Notes: generated by a model from the letters alone, not told the origin. DNA of 15,303 nucleotides from Sphingomonadales bacterium (GCA_018971065.1 JAGWVC010000093.1:1-15303); one strand, 5' to 3'. Shown: positions 6,150 to 13,745, numbered from the stretch's first letter. Translations and numbers: made by a program.

Positions 6150-8576
6150 ATGATTCGCCGCCTTGCCTTCACGCCGCTGCTGGCGCTTCTGTCCACGCCC
6201 GCGCACGCGGCGGACGATGCGCCGATCATCGTCACCGCCACGCCGCTGTCCGCCGACGCCGACACCGTTGCCGACAGCCGCAGCCTCCGCGCCACCGCCG
6301 CCGCCTCGCTCGCGGAACAACTCGCCCGCACCGCGCCGGGCGTCAGCATCGCCGACATGTCGGGCAACCCGCTCCAGGCCGATGTCAGCTACCACGGGTT
6401 CACCGCCTCGCCGCTGCTCGGCACCCCGCAGGGCCTGTCGGTCTGGCTCGATGGCGTCCGCCTCAACCAGCCGTTCGGCGAGGTGATGAGCTGGGACCTG
6501 ATCCCGATGGCCGCCGTCCGATCGGTCGGCCTCGTCGCCGGTGCCGCGCCGCAGTTCGGCCGCAATGCGCTGGGTGGAGTCATCACGCTGGCCACCAACG
6601 ATGGCCGCTCCGCCCCCGGCCTCACCGCCGAAATCGCCGGCGGATCGTTCGGTCGCGTCACCGCGTCCGCCCAGTTCGGCGGCCATGCCGACAGCGGCCT
6701 GCACTGGTATCTTGCCGCCGACCACCTGCGCGAGGACGGCTGGCGCGCCTTTTCCCCCTCGCGCGCGACCCGCGCCTACGGCAAGCTGGGGTGGGCCGGA
6801 GCAGGGGACTCGCTCACCCTGTCGGCGCTGCTGGCCGACACCCGCCTCAACGGCAACGGCCTTCAGGAAATGCGCCTGCTCGCCGCCGATCGCGCCAGCG
6901 TCTACACCGCGCCCGACCAGACCCGAAACCGCGCCGCGCTCCTCGCGCTCAACGGCGCGCACGCCTTCTCCGCCCGCGTGAAACTTGCCGCCAACCTGTT
7001 CTGGCGCACCCAGGACACCGCCACCACCAACGGCGACGTCAACACCAACGCGCTGGGCCAAAGCCTGTACCAGCCCACCGCGTCCGAACGCGCCGCGCTC
7101 GCCGCCGCCGGCTACAGCGGCTTCCCGCTGGCGGGCGAAACCCAGGCCAACACCCCGTTCCCCAGATGGCGCTGCATCGCCAACGTGCTCCTGAACGAGG
7201 AGCCGAACGAGAAGTGCAACGGCCTCGTCAACACCAGCCGCACCCGCCAGCACGAATGGGGTGCCACGCTGGAACTGACCGCCACCGCCGATCCGGTGCG
7301 CCTCACCGCCGGCCTCGCGTTCACGCACAGCCTGGCCACGTTCGTACAGGCCAGCCAGTTCGGCTACCTCCTGCCTGATCGCACCGTCCAGCCGGTCAGC
7401 GGCCCCGGCATGTTCGCCGACGGCACCCAGAATTCCGAAACCGCCTTCGATGCCCGCGTCGATCTCGTCACCCGCACCACCGCGCTGGGCGCCTACGCGC
7501 TCGCCGCGATCACGCTCGCGCCCGGCCTTCGCCTCGATCTGGCCGCCCGCTACGACCGCACCCGCGTCCACAACCGCGATGCCATAAGCCCCGTTGCCGG
7601 TCCCGGCTCGCTCACCGGCGATCCCGCCTTCGCGCACCTCAACCCCGCCGCCTCGCTGGACTGGCAGCCCGTCCCGGGGCTGGGCCTTACCTTCGGCTGG
7701 TCGCAGGCCTCGCGCGCGCCGTCCGCCATCGAACTCGGCTGCTCCGATCCCGCCAGCCCCTGCCGCCTGCCCAACGCGCTCGCCGGCGATCCGCCGCTGC
7801 GCCAGGTCATTGCCCGCCGCCTCGAAGCGAAAGCCACGCTGCGCCGCCGCCACTGGCAAGCCGCCGCCAGCTTGTTCCGCACCGATGCGGTGGACGACAT
7901 CCTGTTCGTCACCGACGATCCGTCCGGCTTCGGGTACTTCCGGAATTTCGGCAAGACCCGTAGGCAAGGCATTGAAGTCACTGCATCACTGTCGCTGAAT
8001 CCCGTCACCCTGTCCGCCGCCTACACCCTGCTGGACGCCACCTACCGCAGCCCCGAAACCGTCGGCGGCGGCGCCAACAGCAGCAGTGACGCACCCGCCC
8101 CCGGCTTCGACGGCAGCATCGTCATCGCCCCGGGCGATCCCATCCCGCTGCTGCCCCGCCACCTGTTCAAGGCCGCGCTCGGGTGGCAGGCCGCCCCCCG
8201 CCTGTCGCTCGATCTCGACCTTCAGGCCGCATCCGGCGTCACCGCGCGCGGCAACGAAAATGCGCGTCACGTCCCTGACGGCACCTACTACCTCGGCCCC
8301 GGCCGCACCGATGGCTACGCTGTCCTCAACCTCGCCGCGACGTTCCAGCCCGCCCCGGCGCTCACGCTCAGCCTGCGCGTCCGCAACCTGCTGGACACCG
8401 CCTATGCCACCGCCGCCCAACTCGGCCCCACCGCGTTCAACGCCGCTGGCGCATTCGTCGCCCGGCCGTTCGCGGGGCCGGTCATCGCCGGCGAACGGCC
8501 GCTGCTGTCCAGCACGTTCCTGTCACCGGCGGCGCCCCGTGCCATCGAAATCGCCGCTCGCCTGCACTTCCGCTGA
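6150..8576 (+). CDS. TonB-dependent outer-membrane receptor
   Basis: 808 residues from the ATG at 6150, with an AAGG ribosome site 5 bases upstream; an upstream GTG in frame (6117) is less likely. The signal peptide MIRRLAFTPLLALLSTPAHA ends at residue 20. A TonB-box-like segment (APIIVTATP) follows. The plug domain (about 40-155) contains NPLQADVSYHGFTASPLLGT, LSVWLDGVRLNQPFGE and NALGGVITLATN. The rest is the 22-strand barrel, closing with LSLRVRNLLDTAYATAAQLG and a last strand ending in LHFR, not in the usual aromatic residue. Two Cys pairs (342/356 and 531/538) sit in predicted surface loops. It imports a ligand across the outer membrane using TonB energy; the ligand is unknown. No siderophore or vitamin gene is adjacent to identify it. 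Confidence 0.93.
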   Translation: MIRRLAFTPLLALLSTPAHAADDAPIIVTATPLSADADTVADSRSLRATAAASLAEQLARTAPGVSIADMSGNPLQADVSYHGFTASPLLGTPQGLSVWLDGVRLNQPFGEVMSWDLIPMAAVRSVGLVAGAAPQFGRNALGGVITLATNDGRSAPGLTAEIAGGSFGRVTASAQFGGHADSGLHWYLAADHLREDGWRAFSPSRATRAYGKLGWAGAGDSLTLSALLADTRLNGNGLQEMRLLAADRASVYTAPDQTRNRAALLALNGAHAFSARVKLAANLFWRTQDTATTNGDVNTNALGQSLYQPTASERAALAAAGYSGFPLAGETQANTPFPRWRCIANVLLNEEPNEKCNGLVNTSRTRQHEWGATLELTATADPVRLTAGLAFTHSLATFVQASQFGYLLPDRTVQPVSGPGMFADGTQNSETAFDARVDLVTRTTALGAYALAAITLAPGLRLDLAARYDRTRVHNRDAISPVAGPGSLTGDPAFAHLNPAASLDWQPVPGLGLTFGWSQASRAPSAIELGCSDPASPCRLPNALAGDPPLRQVIARRLEAKATLRRRHWQAAASLFRTDAVDDILFVTDDPSGFGYFRNFGKTRRQGIEVTASLSLNPVTLSAAYTLLDATYRSPETVGGGANSSSDAPAPGFDGSIVIAPGDPIPLLPRHLFKAALGWQAAPRLSLDLDLQAASGVTARGNENARHVPDGTYYLGPGRTDGYAVLNLAATFQPAPALTLSLRVRNLLDTAYATAAQLGPTAFNAAGAFVARPFAGPVIAGERPLLSSTFLSPAAPRAIEIAARLHFR

Positions 8577-8603
8577 CTTCGCCCTAAATGCTGAAAAATT
8601 AAC

Positions 8604-8640
8604 CACAACGCCCGTTCTGGTTCCGGAACGGGAGTTTGTG
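8604..8640 (+). promoter_or_regulatory. Hairpin covering the sthA ribosome-binding site
   Basis: CCCGTTC (8611-8617) pairs perfectly with GAACGGG (8626-8632) over an 8-base loop. Below a small internal loop, CACAA (8604-8608) pairs with TTGTG (8636-8640). The 3' arm contains the GGGAG ribosome site (8630-8634) and touches the alternative GTG start. A folded leader would hide the site, so this may be a translational control element. It could instead be a protein-binding dyad; no U-tract follows, so it is not a standard terminator. Confidence 0.45.
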
Positions 8641-8645
8641 TGATC

Positions 8646-10127
8646 ATGGCACATTACGATTTCGTCGTCCTCGGCTCCGGCCCCGCCGGCCGCCGCGCCG
8701 CCATCCAGGCTGCCAAGCTGGGCCGTTCGGTGCTGGTGGTCGATGATCGCGCCAAAGTCGGCGGTGTCTCGGTCCACACCGGCACGATCCCGTCGAAAAC
8801 CCTGCGCGAAACCGCGCTCAACCTGTCGGGCTGGCGCGAGCGCGGGTTCTATGGCCGCTCCTACCGCGCCAAGCAGCACATCGGCCCGGCCGATCTTGCC
8901 CAGCGGATGAGCAAGACCTTCGATTACGAAGTCTCGGTCCTCGAACACCAGTTCGCCCGCAACGGCGTCGATATCGCCGTCGGCAAGGGGCGCTTCACCG
9001 GCCCCCACTCGCTGCTGATCGTGCGCGACAACGATGGCGCGCTGTTCGAGGAACATGTCGAGGCGGACAGGATTCTCGTCGCCGTCGGCACTGTGCCGTT
9101 CCACCCGCACGGCATCCCGTTCAACGGCACCAGCGTGGTGGACAGCGACGATTTCATCCTTCACCCGCGCGTCCCGCGCAGCCTCACCGTCGTCGGCGGT
9201 GGGGTCATCGGCGTCGAATACGCCACGATCTTCTCCGCGCTCGATGTTCCCGTCACCCTGATCGACCACCGACCCGAGCTGCTCGAATTCCTCGACCGCG
9301 AGGTGATCGACCATCTGGTGTACCTGATGCGCGATCGCGGCATTTCGCTGAAGCTGAACGGCGAAGTCGAACGCATCCGCTTTGCCGCGAACGGCGCGCC
9401 GGTCTGCGTGCTGGCCGATGGCCGGCAGGTGTCATCCGAACTCGTGCTGTTCACCGCCGGCCGGGTCGGCGCCACTGCCACGCTGAACCTCGCCGCCGCC
9501 GGCCTCGAAGCCGATGCGCGCGGGCGGCTTTCCGTTAACCGCGCCACCTTCCAGACCAGCCAGCCGCACATCTATGCCGCGGGCGACGTCATCGGCTTCC
9601 CCAGCCTCGCCTCCACCTCGATGGAACAGGGCAGGGCCGCCGCGTGCCATGCGTTCGGCGCCCCCGCCGCCTGCGACGACCAGCGCCCGCCTTACGGCGT
9701 CTATGCCGTGCCCGAACTGTCCTGCGTCGGCCTCAGCGAGCAGGAAGCCCGCGCCAGGGGCTACAGCTACGAATGCGGCGTCGCCCGCTTCCGCGAAACC
9801 TCGCGTGGGCACATCATGGGCATGGACAGCGGCATCCTGAAGATGATCTGCGACCGCGAGACGCGCAAACTGCTCGGCGTCCACATTATCGGGGAAGGGG
9901 CCTCCGAACTGATCCACATCGGCCAGGCGGTGCTGAACCTGGGTGGCACGATCGACTACTTCGTCGAGAACAGCTTCAATTATCCCACCCTGGCCGAAGG
10001 CTACAAGGTTGCCGCGCTCGACATCTGGAACCGCCTTCAGGCCCAGTCGGCGCAGGTCGTCCCGCTTCACGCCGAAGCCCCGCCGGTCGTCGCGCCGAAC
10101 AGCCCCAGGATCGCGGAGGCGGGGTGA
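8646..10127 (+). CDS. sthA: Soluble pyridine nucleotide transhydrogenase (Si-specific NAD(P)+ transhydrogenase)
   Basis: 493 residues from the ATG at 8646; the GTG at 8640, closer to the GGGAG site, would add two residues. This is a flavoprotein of the dihydrolipoamide dehydrogenase fold that moves hydride between NADPH and NAD+ in the cytoplasm. The FAD-binding GSGPAG motif is at residues 10-15. GGVSVHTGTIPSKTLRE (about 39-55) lacks the redox-active CxxxxC of lipoamide dehydrogenase, which is the hallmark of SthA. The NAD(P)-binding GGGVIG is near 182, the second FAD contact is AAGD, and the C-terminal interface domain has ENSFNYPTLAEGYKVAALD. A tail of about 25 residues rich in Pro and Ala extends past the usual SthA end (E. 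coli 466 residues). It lies 69 bases after the receptor gene and may be partly co-transcribed. Confidence 0.93.
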   Translation: MAHYDFVVLGSGPAGRRAAIQAAKLGRSVLVVDDRAKVGGVSVHTGTIPSKTLRETALNLSGWRERGFYGRSYRAKQHIGPADLAQRMSKTFDYEVSVLEHQFARNGVDIAVGKGRFTGPHSLLIVRDNDGALFEEHVEADRILVAVGTVPFHPHGIPFNGTSVVDSDDFILHPRVPRSLTVVGGGVIGVEYATIFSALDVPVTLIDHRPELLEFLDREVIDHLVYLMRDRGISLKLNGEVERIRFAANGAPVCVLADGRQVSSELVLFTAGRVGATATLNLAAAGLEADARGRLSVNRATFQTSQPHIYAAGDVIGFPSLASTSMEQGRAAACHAFGAPAACDDQRPPYGVYAVPELSCVGLSEQEARARGYSYECGVARFRETSRGHIMGMDSGILKMICDRETRKLLGVHIIGEGASELIHIGQAVLNLGGTIDYFVENSFNYPTLAEGYKVAALDIWNRLQAQSAQVVPLHAEAPPVVAPNSPRIAEAG

Positions 10128-10136
10128 GGACCGGAG

Positions 10137-10505
10137 TCAGTCGGCCGGATCGGCAAGGTCCGGCTGGCCCGGATGCGTGCGCCAGATGTGTTCCACCACC
10201 GGCAGGTACAGCGGCGCCTTGAATCGCACGCCCATGAACCCCGCGCTTCGCCACCGCACCTCGCCGGGCATGGCGTCGAAGCCGTTCATCCGCACAAAGA
10301 AATCGTTGCCGGGCAGCAGCGTGGCATGGTCGGCAACCAGCTTGCAACCATGCGTCGAGATCTCCACCACCGTTGCCTGCGACCGGGCGTGCAGCATCCG
10401 GCATTGCGCATCGAGCGCGATCGGCGCGCGCGCATGTTCGCGGCGCTCCGGGCAGGTTTCCGGATCGGCCCGATCAGGCGTGGACGCGCCGGACCGCGCG
10501 TTCAT
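10137..10505 (-). CDS. PilZ domain protein (second of two)
   Basis: 122 residues from the ATG at 10505, which overlaps the stop of the upstream PilZ gene as ATGA; there is no separate ribosome site, so translation is probably coupled. The c-di-GMP-binding RxxxR is R22-x3-R26 in RREHAR. The second motif, normally D/N-x-S-x-x-G, is EISTHG (48-53), with Glu in the first position. Strands FFVRMNGFD, GEVRWRSAGFMGVRF and a last helix YLPVVEHIWR complete the PilZ beta barrel. PilZ proteins bind c-di-GMP and control motility, polysaccharide synthesis or transcription. The Glu substitution may weaken binding. No other domain is present, so the partner is unknown. It is convergent with sthA, 9 bases between stops. 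Confidence 0.85.
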   Translation of the reverse strand: MNARSGASTPDRADPETCPERREHARAPIALDAQCRMLHARSQATVVEISTHGCKLVADHATLLPGNDFFVRMNGFDAMPGEVRWRSAGFMGVRFKAPLYLPVVEHIWRTHPGQPDLADPAD

Positions 10506-10915
10506 ATCGCGCGAAACCGTGAATATTGCGGGCGGTTGGTATGCACGCGATGCCGGGAATGGACTTCCCATGCGTGTTTCGGACGCGGCGCTGCGGTCCT
10601 GCAGCGGATCACGGCCAGCAGCTGTTCCAAATCCAGCGGGGTTTCCAGTTCCACGCCGAACCGCGTCTCGGCCACCCAACTGATCTGCGCCCAGACCACC
10701 GTGTCGCCGGGCAGGACGATCGAAACCTGAATGCCCTTGGCCAGCAGGAACGCATCGCGCGCGGTGGCGCTGAGCCCGTTCTCGGAAACGTCGCGGATGA
10801 CGATGTCGCACATGCGGTCGCGGTCGTCGATCAACTGGCCGCGCAACAGGTGGCGAATGCGCGGCAAGCGGTCGGGGAACCGCGTGAATTGTGAATTGTG
10901 GTCGATATAACTCAT
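10502..10915 (-). CDS. PilZ domain protein (first of two)
   Basis: 137 residues from the ATG at 10915, with a weak CAGG ribosome site about 9 bases upstream. The PilZ signature is complete: RHLLR (R21-x3-R25) and DVSENG (D42-x-S44-x-x-G47). Strands with VWAQISWVAETRFGVELE close the barrel (about 74-91). A helix near 95-105 is followed by a 30-residue basic tail with RPKHAWEVHSRHRVHTNRP, which does not look like part of the domain. It should bind c-di-GMP as a stand-alone adaptor. Its stop overlaps the start of the second PilZ gene by four bases. It diverges from the MHYT-GGDEF-EAL gene across a 333-base gap, which suggests a shared c-di-GMP role (inference). Confidence 0.87.
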   Translation of the reverse strand: MSYIDHNSQFTRFPDRLPRIRHLLRGQLIDDRDRMCDIVIRDVSENGLSATARDAFLLAKGIQVSIVLPGDTVVWAQISWVAETRFGVELETPLDLEQLLAVIRCRTAAPRPKHAWEVHSRHRVHTNRPQYSRFRAI

Positions 10916-11062
10916 ATTCAGTGCCTGGCATTTTTGTGCGACCGGACAAAACATTGCCGAACATCTGCCAAGGATGGATGAACCGTCAGGGGCTTGGGGA
11001 CGCGTACCAACCCTAATGCAATCGTTTAACCGTAATCGCCGTTCGAACCCGCGCGATCCTCG

Positions 11063-11087
11063 GGAACGGTGCCGCCCCGGCTCCGTT
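11063..11087 (+). promoter_or_regulatory. EcfG-type (general stress sigma factor) promoter match
   Basis: GGAAC (11063-11067), a 16-base spacer (11068-11083) and CGTT (11084-11087) match the alphaproteobacterial EcfG consensus exactly. It points toward the MHYT-GGDEF-EAL gene, giving an expected start near 11094 and about 155 untranslated bases, longer than usual. A chance match in a 333-base gap is unlikely but possible. Confidence 0.5.
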
Positions 11088-11238
11088 CGGCCGCTGTCCG
11101 TGGCAGCTTCAGCCGGCGTTGCGCGGCGCGAAGAGGTTAACGCTATCATGCCTTCACTACGCAATCCCTGCCATCCTCGACTTACCGCCAATTTCAGCCC
11201 GCAAAACTAACATCGCAGGTTCATCATTATTTGCCGTC

Positions 11239-11243
11239 GGGGA
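11239..11243 (+). promoter_or_regulatory. Ribosome-binding site fixing the GTG start at 11249
   Basis: GGGGA lies 5 bases before the GTG at 11249. The frame also contains a TTG at 11231, but that codon precedes the ribosome site and would add six residues not expected for MHYT proteins, which begin a few residues before a conserved HDL. Confidence 0.7.
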
Positions 11244-11248
11244 CAATC

Positions 11249-13273
11249 GTGATCAGCCTGCTAACCTGCCTCGGCGCCCGGCATGATCTCCGGCTCGTCC
11301 TTCTCGCCCTGGTGATCTGCGTCGTCGGCGCCTTCGCCACGATGCGCCTGTTCGAACGCGCGCTTCACGGCGATCGCCTGTCGCGCCTCGCCTGGACTTT
11401 CGTCGCCAGCGCCGTTGCCGCGGGCGCGGCGTGGAGCACGCATTTCGTCGCCATGCTCGCCTATCTGGTCGATGCCCCGGTCCATTACGATCCGGTGCTC
11501 ACCATCGCCTCGCTGATCATCGCCTTCGTCGCCATCCACTGCGGCCTGCTCGTCGCGGGCGCCAGCCGCCATCCCGCGCTTCCCTCGCTCGGCGGCGCCG
11601 TCATGGGCCTCGGCATCGCCGCGATGCACTACGTCGGGATGCTGGCCTGGCAGGTCGAAGGCACCGTGTTCTGGCATCCGGCGCTGGTCTCAGCCTCGGT
11701 CAGCCTTGCCACCGCACTCACCGCCGCCACCTTCAGCGTCGCGCGGGGCGATCTCGGCCCCCGCCTCGCGCGCTGGTCGCCGGCATTCCTGGTCGCCGGC
11801 ATCGTCTCGCTGCACTTCACCGGCATGGCCGCGCTCCAGGTCACCATCGCGGCTTCGGTCCCCCGCCGCTTCGACCATGAGGCGCTGGCGCTCGCCTTCG
11901 CCACCGCGCTGGTCGGCCTGCTGGTCATCGCCACCGGCAGCTTCGCCTGGCTGATCGACCAGCGCGCCCGTCGCGACTCCGCGGCCCAGATCCGCGCCGC
12001 CAACCTGCGCGACGATCTCACCCGTCTGCCTAACCGCGAAGGTCTGGCCGATGATCTCGCCCGTCGCCTCGCGGCCTCGCCGCCCGATGAAAAACACCTG
12101 ATGATCATGGTCAAGCTCGACCAGTTCGCCGATTTCGTCGATCGTCACGGTACCACGGTGGCCGATCGCGTCCTGCGCGAAGCCGCCGCCCGCCTCGTCA
12201 GCGCGCGCAAGCCGGGCGTGCTGCTGGCCCGCACCGGCCGTTTCGGCTTCGGCATCGTCGGTCCCGACGTTCCCCCGGGCGAACTGCGCGTGCGGCTCGA
12301 ACAACTGATCGCGGTGCTGTCCAGCCCGCTCACCTTCGACACCGCCGAATACCGCCTGCATCCCCGCATCGGCGTCGCCTGCTATCCCGATGATGCCGAC
12401 ACGGTGCCGAACCTGATAGCCCGCGCCGAACTCGCGCTCGAACGCGCGCTGGCCGATCCGCTGAACCCGCTGTGCTTCTATGATGAGTGGCAGGACGCCG
12501 CCACCCGCCGCCGCCATGCGCTGGCGCTCGATCTTGCCGGCGCGCTCGCCCGTGACGAGTTCGAGATGCACTATCAGCCGCAGGTGCTGATCGAGACCGG
12601 CCGCATCATCGGCCAGGAAGCGTTGATCCGCTGGCGTCATCCCGAATTCGGCATGGTCTCCCCGGCCGAGTTCATCCCGCTGGCCGAACGCACCGGCGCC
12701 ATCCTTGCCATCGGCGACTGGGCATTGCGCACCGCCTGCAAGGCGGCGCTGCACTGGCCCGACGACTGGAGCGTCGCGGTCAACGTCTCGCCGCTGCAAC
12801 TGCGCCAGCCCGATCTGCCCGAACGCGTCCACGCGGCGCTGATCGCCTGCGGCCTGTCGCCGCGCCGGCTGGAGATCGAACTCACCGAATCGCTGCTGCT
12901 CGACGATCGCACTCGCGCGCTCCACGTCCTGCGCCGCATCCGTGCGCTCGGGGTCCGCCTCGCGCTCGACGATTTCGGCGTCGGCTATTCCTCGCTCGAC
13001 GTGCTGCGCCGGTTCCCGTTCGACAAGATCAAGCTGGACAAGACGTTTGTTGACGATGTCGAGACCAGCCCCCAGTCCCGCGCCATCCTCCACGCCATGC
13101 TCGCGCTGGGCCGCACGCTGGATATTCCGGTGCTGGTGGAGGGCGTCGAGACCGAACGCCAGCTTGCCATCCTTCGCGCCGAAGGCTGCCGCAAGGTCCA
13201 GGGCTACCTCACCGGCCGCCCGGTCCCGGAAGATCAGGTATTCCCCAGCTTCCACCGCGCGGCCGTGGCATAA
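11249..13273 (+). CDS. MHYT-GGDEF-EAL membrane protein, probable c-di-GMP phosphodiesterase
   Basis: 674 residues from the GTG at 11249. The N-terminal MHYT sensor domain (about 6-240) has seven predicted membrane helices and three repeats of the metal/gas-sensing motif: THFVAM (64-69), MHYVGM (126-131) and LHFTGM (188-193). A GGDEF domain follows (starting at LTRLPNR, 257-263), but its active site reads GRFGF (330-334) instead of GGDEF, so cyclase activity should be absent. The EAL domain is intact: EALIRW (457-462), LTES with Glu547, DDFGVGYSS (574-582), Lys595, VEGVE with Glu632, and QGYL (651-654). The expected reaction is hydrolysis of c-di-GMP to pGpG at the inner membrane; the GGDEF remnant may bind GTP as an activator. 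Two PilZ receptors are encoded divergently. Confidence 0.93.
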   Translation: MISLLTCLGARHDLRLVLLALVICVVGAFATMRLFERALHGDRLSRLAWTFVASAVAAGAAWSTHFVAMLAYLVDAPVHYDPVLTIASLIIAFVAIHCGLLVAGASRHPALPSLGGAVMGLGIAAMHYVGMLAWQVEGTVFWHPALVSASVSLATALTAATFSVARGDLGPRLARWSPAFLVAGIVSLHFTGMAALQVTIAASVPRRFDHEALALAFATALVGLLVIATGSFAWLIDQRARRDSAAQIRAANLRDDLTRLPNREGLADDLARRLAASPPDEKHLMIMVKLDQFADFVDRHGTTVADRVLREAAARLVSARKPGVLLARTGRFGFGIVGPDVPPGELRVRLEQLIAVLSSPLTFDTAEYRLHPRIGVACYPDDADTVPNLIARAELALERALADPLNPLCFYDEWQDAATRRRHALALDLAGALARDEFEMHYQPQVLIETGRIIGQEALIRWRHPEFGMVSPAEFIPLAERTGAILAIGDWALRTACKAALHWPDDWSVAVNVSPLQLRQPDLPERVHAALIACGLSPRRLEIELTESLLLDDRTRALHVLRRIRALGVRLALDDFGVGYSSLDVLRRFPFDKIKLDKTFVDDVETSPQSRAILHAMLALGRTLDIPVLVEGVETERQLAILRAEGCRKVQGYLTGRPVPEDQVFPSFHRAAVA

Positions 13274-13302
13274 GGCCGACGCTCAACCCAAGCCGAACGC
13301 CA

Positions 13303-13738
13303 TCACCCCACCCACCGCAGCAGATGCCCCGCACAGACCCGGCAATCGCTGCTGCCAAACCCCGCCAGCGCCGTCTCGAACCCATCATTCGCCAGCAGCG
13401 TCGCCACCACGTCGCACTCGCGCCCGCCGGGCACCGCCACCGCGCCCAGCCAGTCCGCCGCGCCGGTCAGCGCGTCCACATGCCACTTCACCGCCTTGCC
13501 CCAGCGCAAGTGCCGCGCCACCCGCGCGCCGATCCCGCCCGGGCCATAGGCGCTGCCGGCATAGACCAGCCACCCGTCCAGCATCGCCGTGCCGGTCGCC
13601 GCCCGCGCGAATTCCACCGGCCGGTCCAGCCCGATCACCACCGCATAGGCCCCGCCCACGCGCAGCTCCGGCGCAAACGGCACCGCCCCCCGGCACCGCC
13701 GCGCGCACCCGTTCCACAATGTCAGCCAGCGCCACCAT
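13303..13738 (-). CDS. GIY-YIG nuclease family protein (DUF123/COG1833), apparent frameshift near its start
   Basis: The body (downstream of about 13690) is a GIY-YIG/DUF123 protein: GGAYAVVIGLDRP, WLVYAGSAYGPGGIGARVARH (its first 20), KWHVDALT, AVPGGRECDVV, and the Cys-containing end FGSSDCRVCAGHLLRW. These are Uri-type domains of unsettled role. That frame has no ATG, only TTG (13719) and GTG (13683, 13659) codons. The frame one base over has an ATG at 13738 with AGGA 7 bases upstream, overlapping the stop of the previous gene, and encodes MVALADIVERVRAAVPGG up to a run of six C on plus (13686-13691). Removing one base there joins the two. Either this is a real or sequencing frameshift, or translation starts at GTG 13659, which has GGAG 6 bases upstream. 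Its role is unknown. Confidence 0.75.
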
Positions 13739-13745
13739 ATCGCCG

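Larger units (their letters stand above)
10916..11248. other. Divergent intergenic region between the PilZ and MHYT-EAL genes
   Basis: 333 bases with no convincing gene. A 78-codon plus-strand frame (10974-11210) has no ribosome site and an Arg/Pro-rich, out-of-frame composition. The region holds the EcfG-type promoter match at 11063-11087 and the ribosome site of the rightward gene. I see no clear sigma-70-type promoter for the leftward PilZ pair. TTAA appears more than once, but never as the full TTAA-N7-TTAA site of CtrA. Confidence 0.6.

Noticed and set aside
6102..7967. 621-codon minus-strand open frame opposite the TonB-dependent receptor
   Set aside because: It is an antisense frame kept open by high GC. 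Its translation is Gly/Ala/Arg/Glu-rich with no domain, while the plus strand encodes a complete receptor with signal peptide.
11040..11052. tRNA T-loop-like GTTCGAACCC
   Set aside because: No matching acceptor, D or anticodon arms around it.
11020..11145. TTAA elements suggestive of CtrA binding
   Set aside because: Only half-sites; the TTAA-N7-TTAA spacing is absent in this gap and in the other gaps inspected.
10974..11210. 78-codon plus-strand frame in the PilZ/MHYT gap
   Set aside because: No ribosome site, Arg/Pro-rich translation and overlap with the EcfG-type promoter; more likely untranslated leader.
11690..13255. 521-codon minus-strand open frame opposite the MHYT-GGDEF-EAL gene
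   Set aside because: Mirror of a clear three-domain gene; composition is low-complexity and no start signal is seen.
13719..13721. TTG at 13719 as the true start of the GIY-YIG gene
   Set aside because: The first residues it adds (MWNGCARRCRG) look like the wrong frame of the preceding ATG-started segment, and it has no ribosome site of its own.
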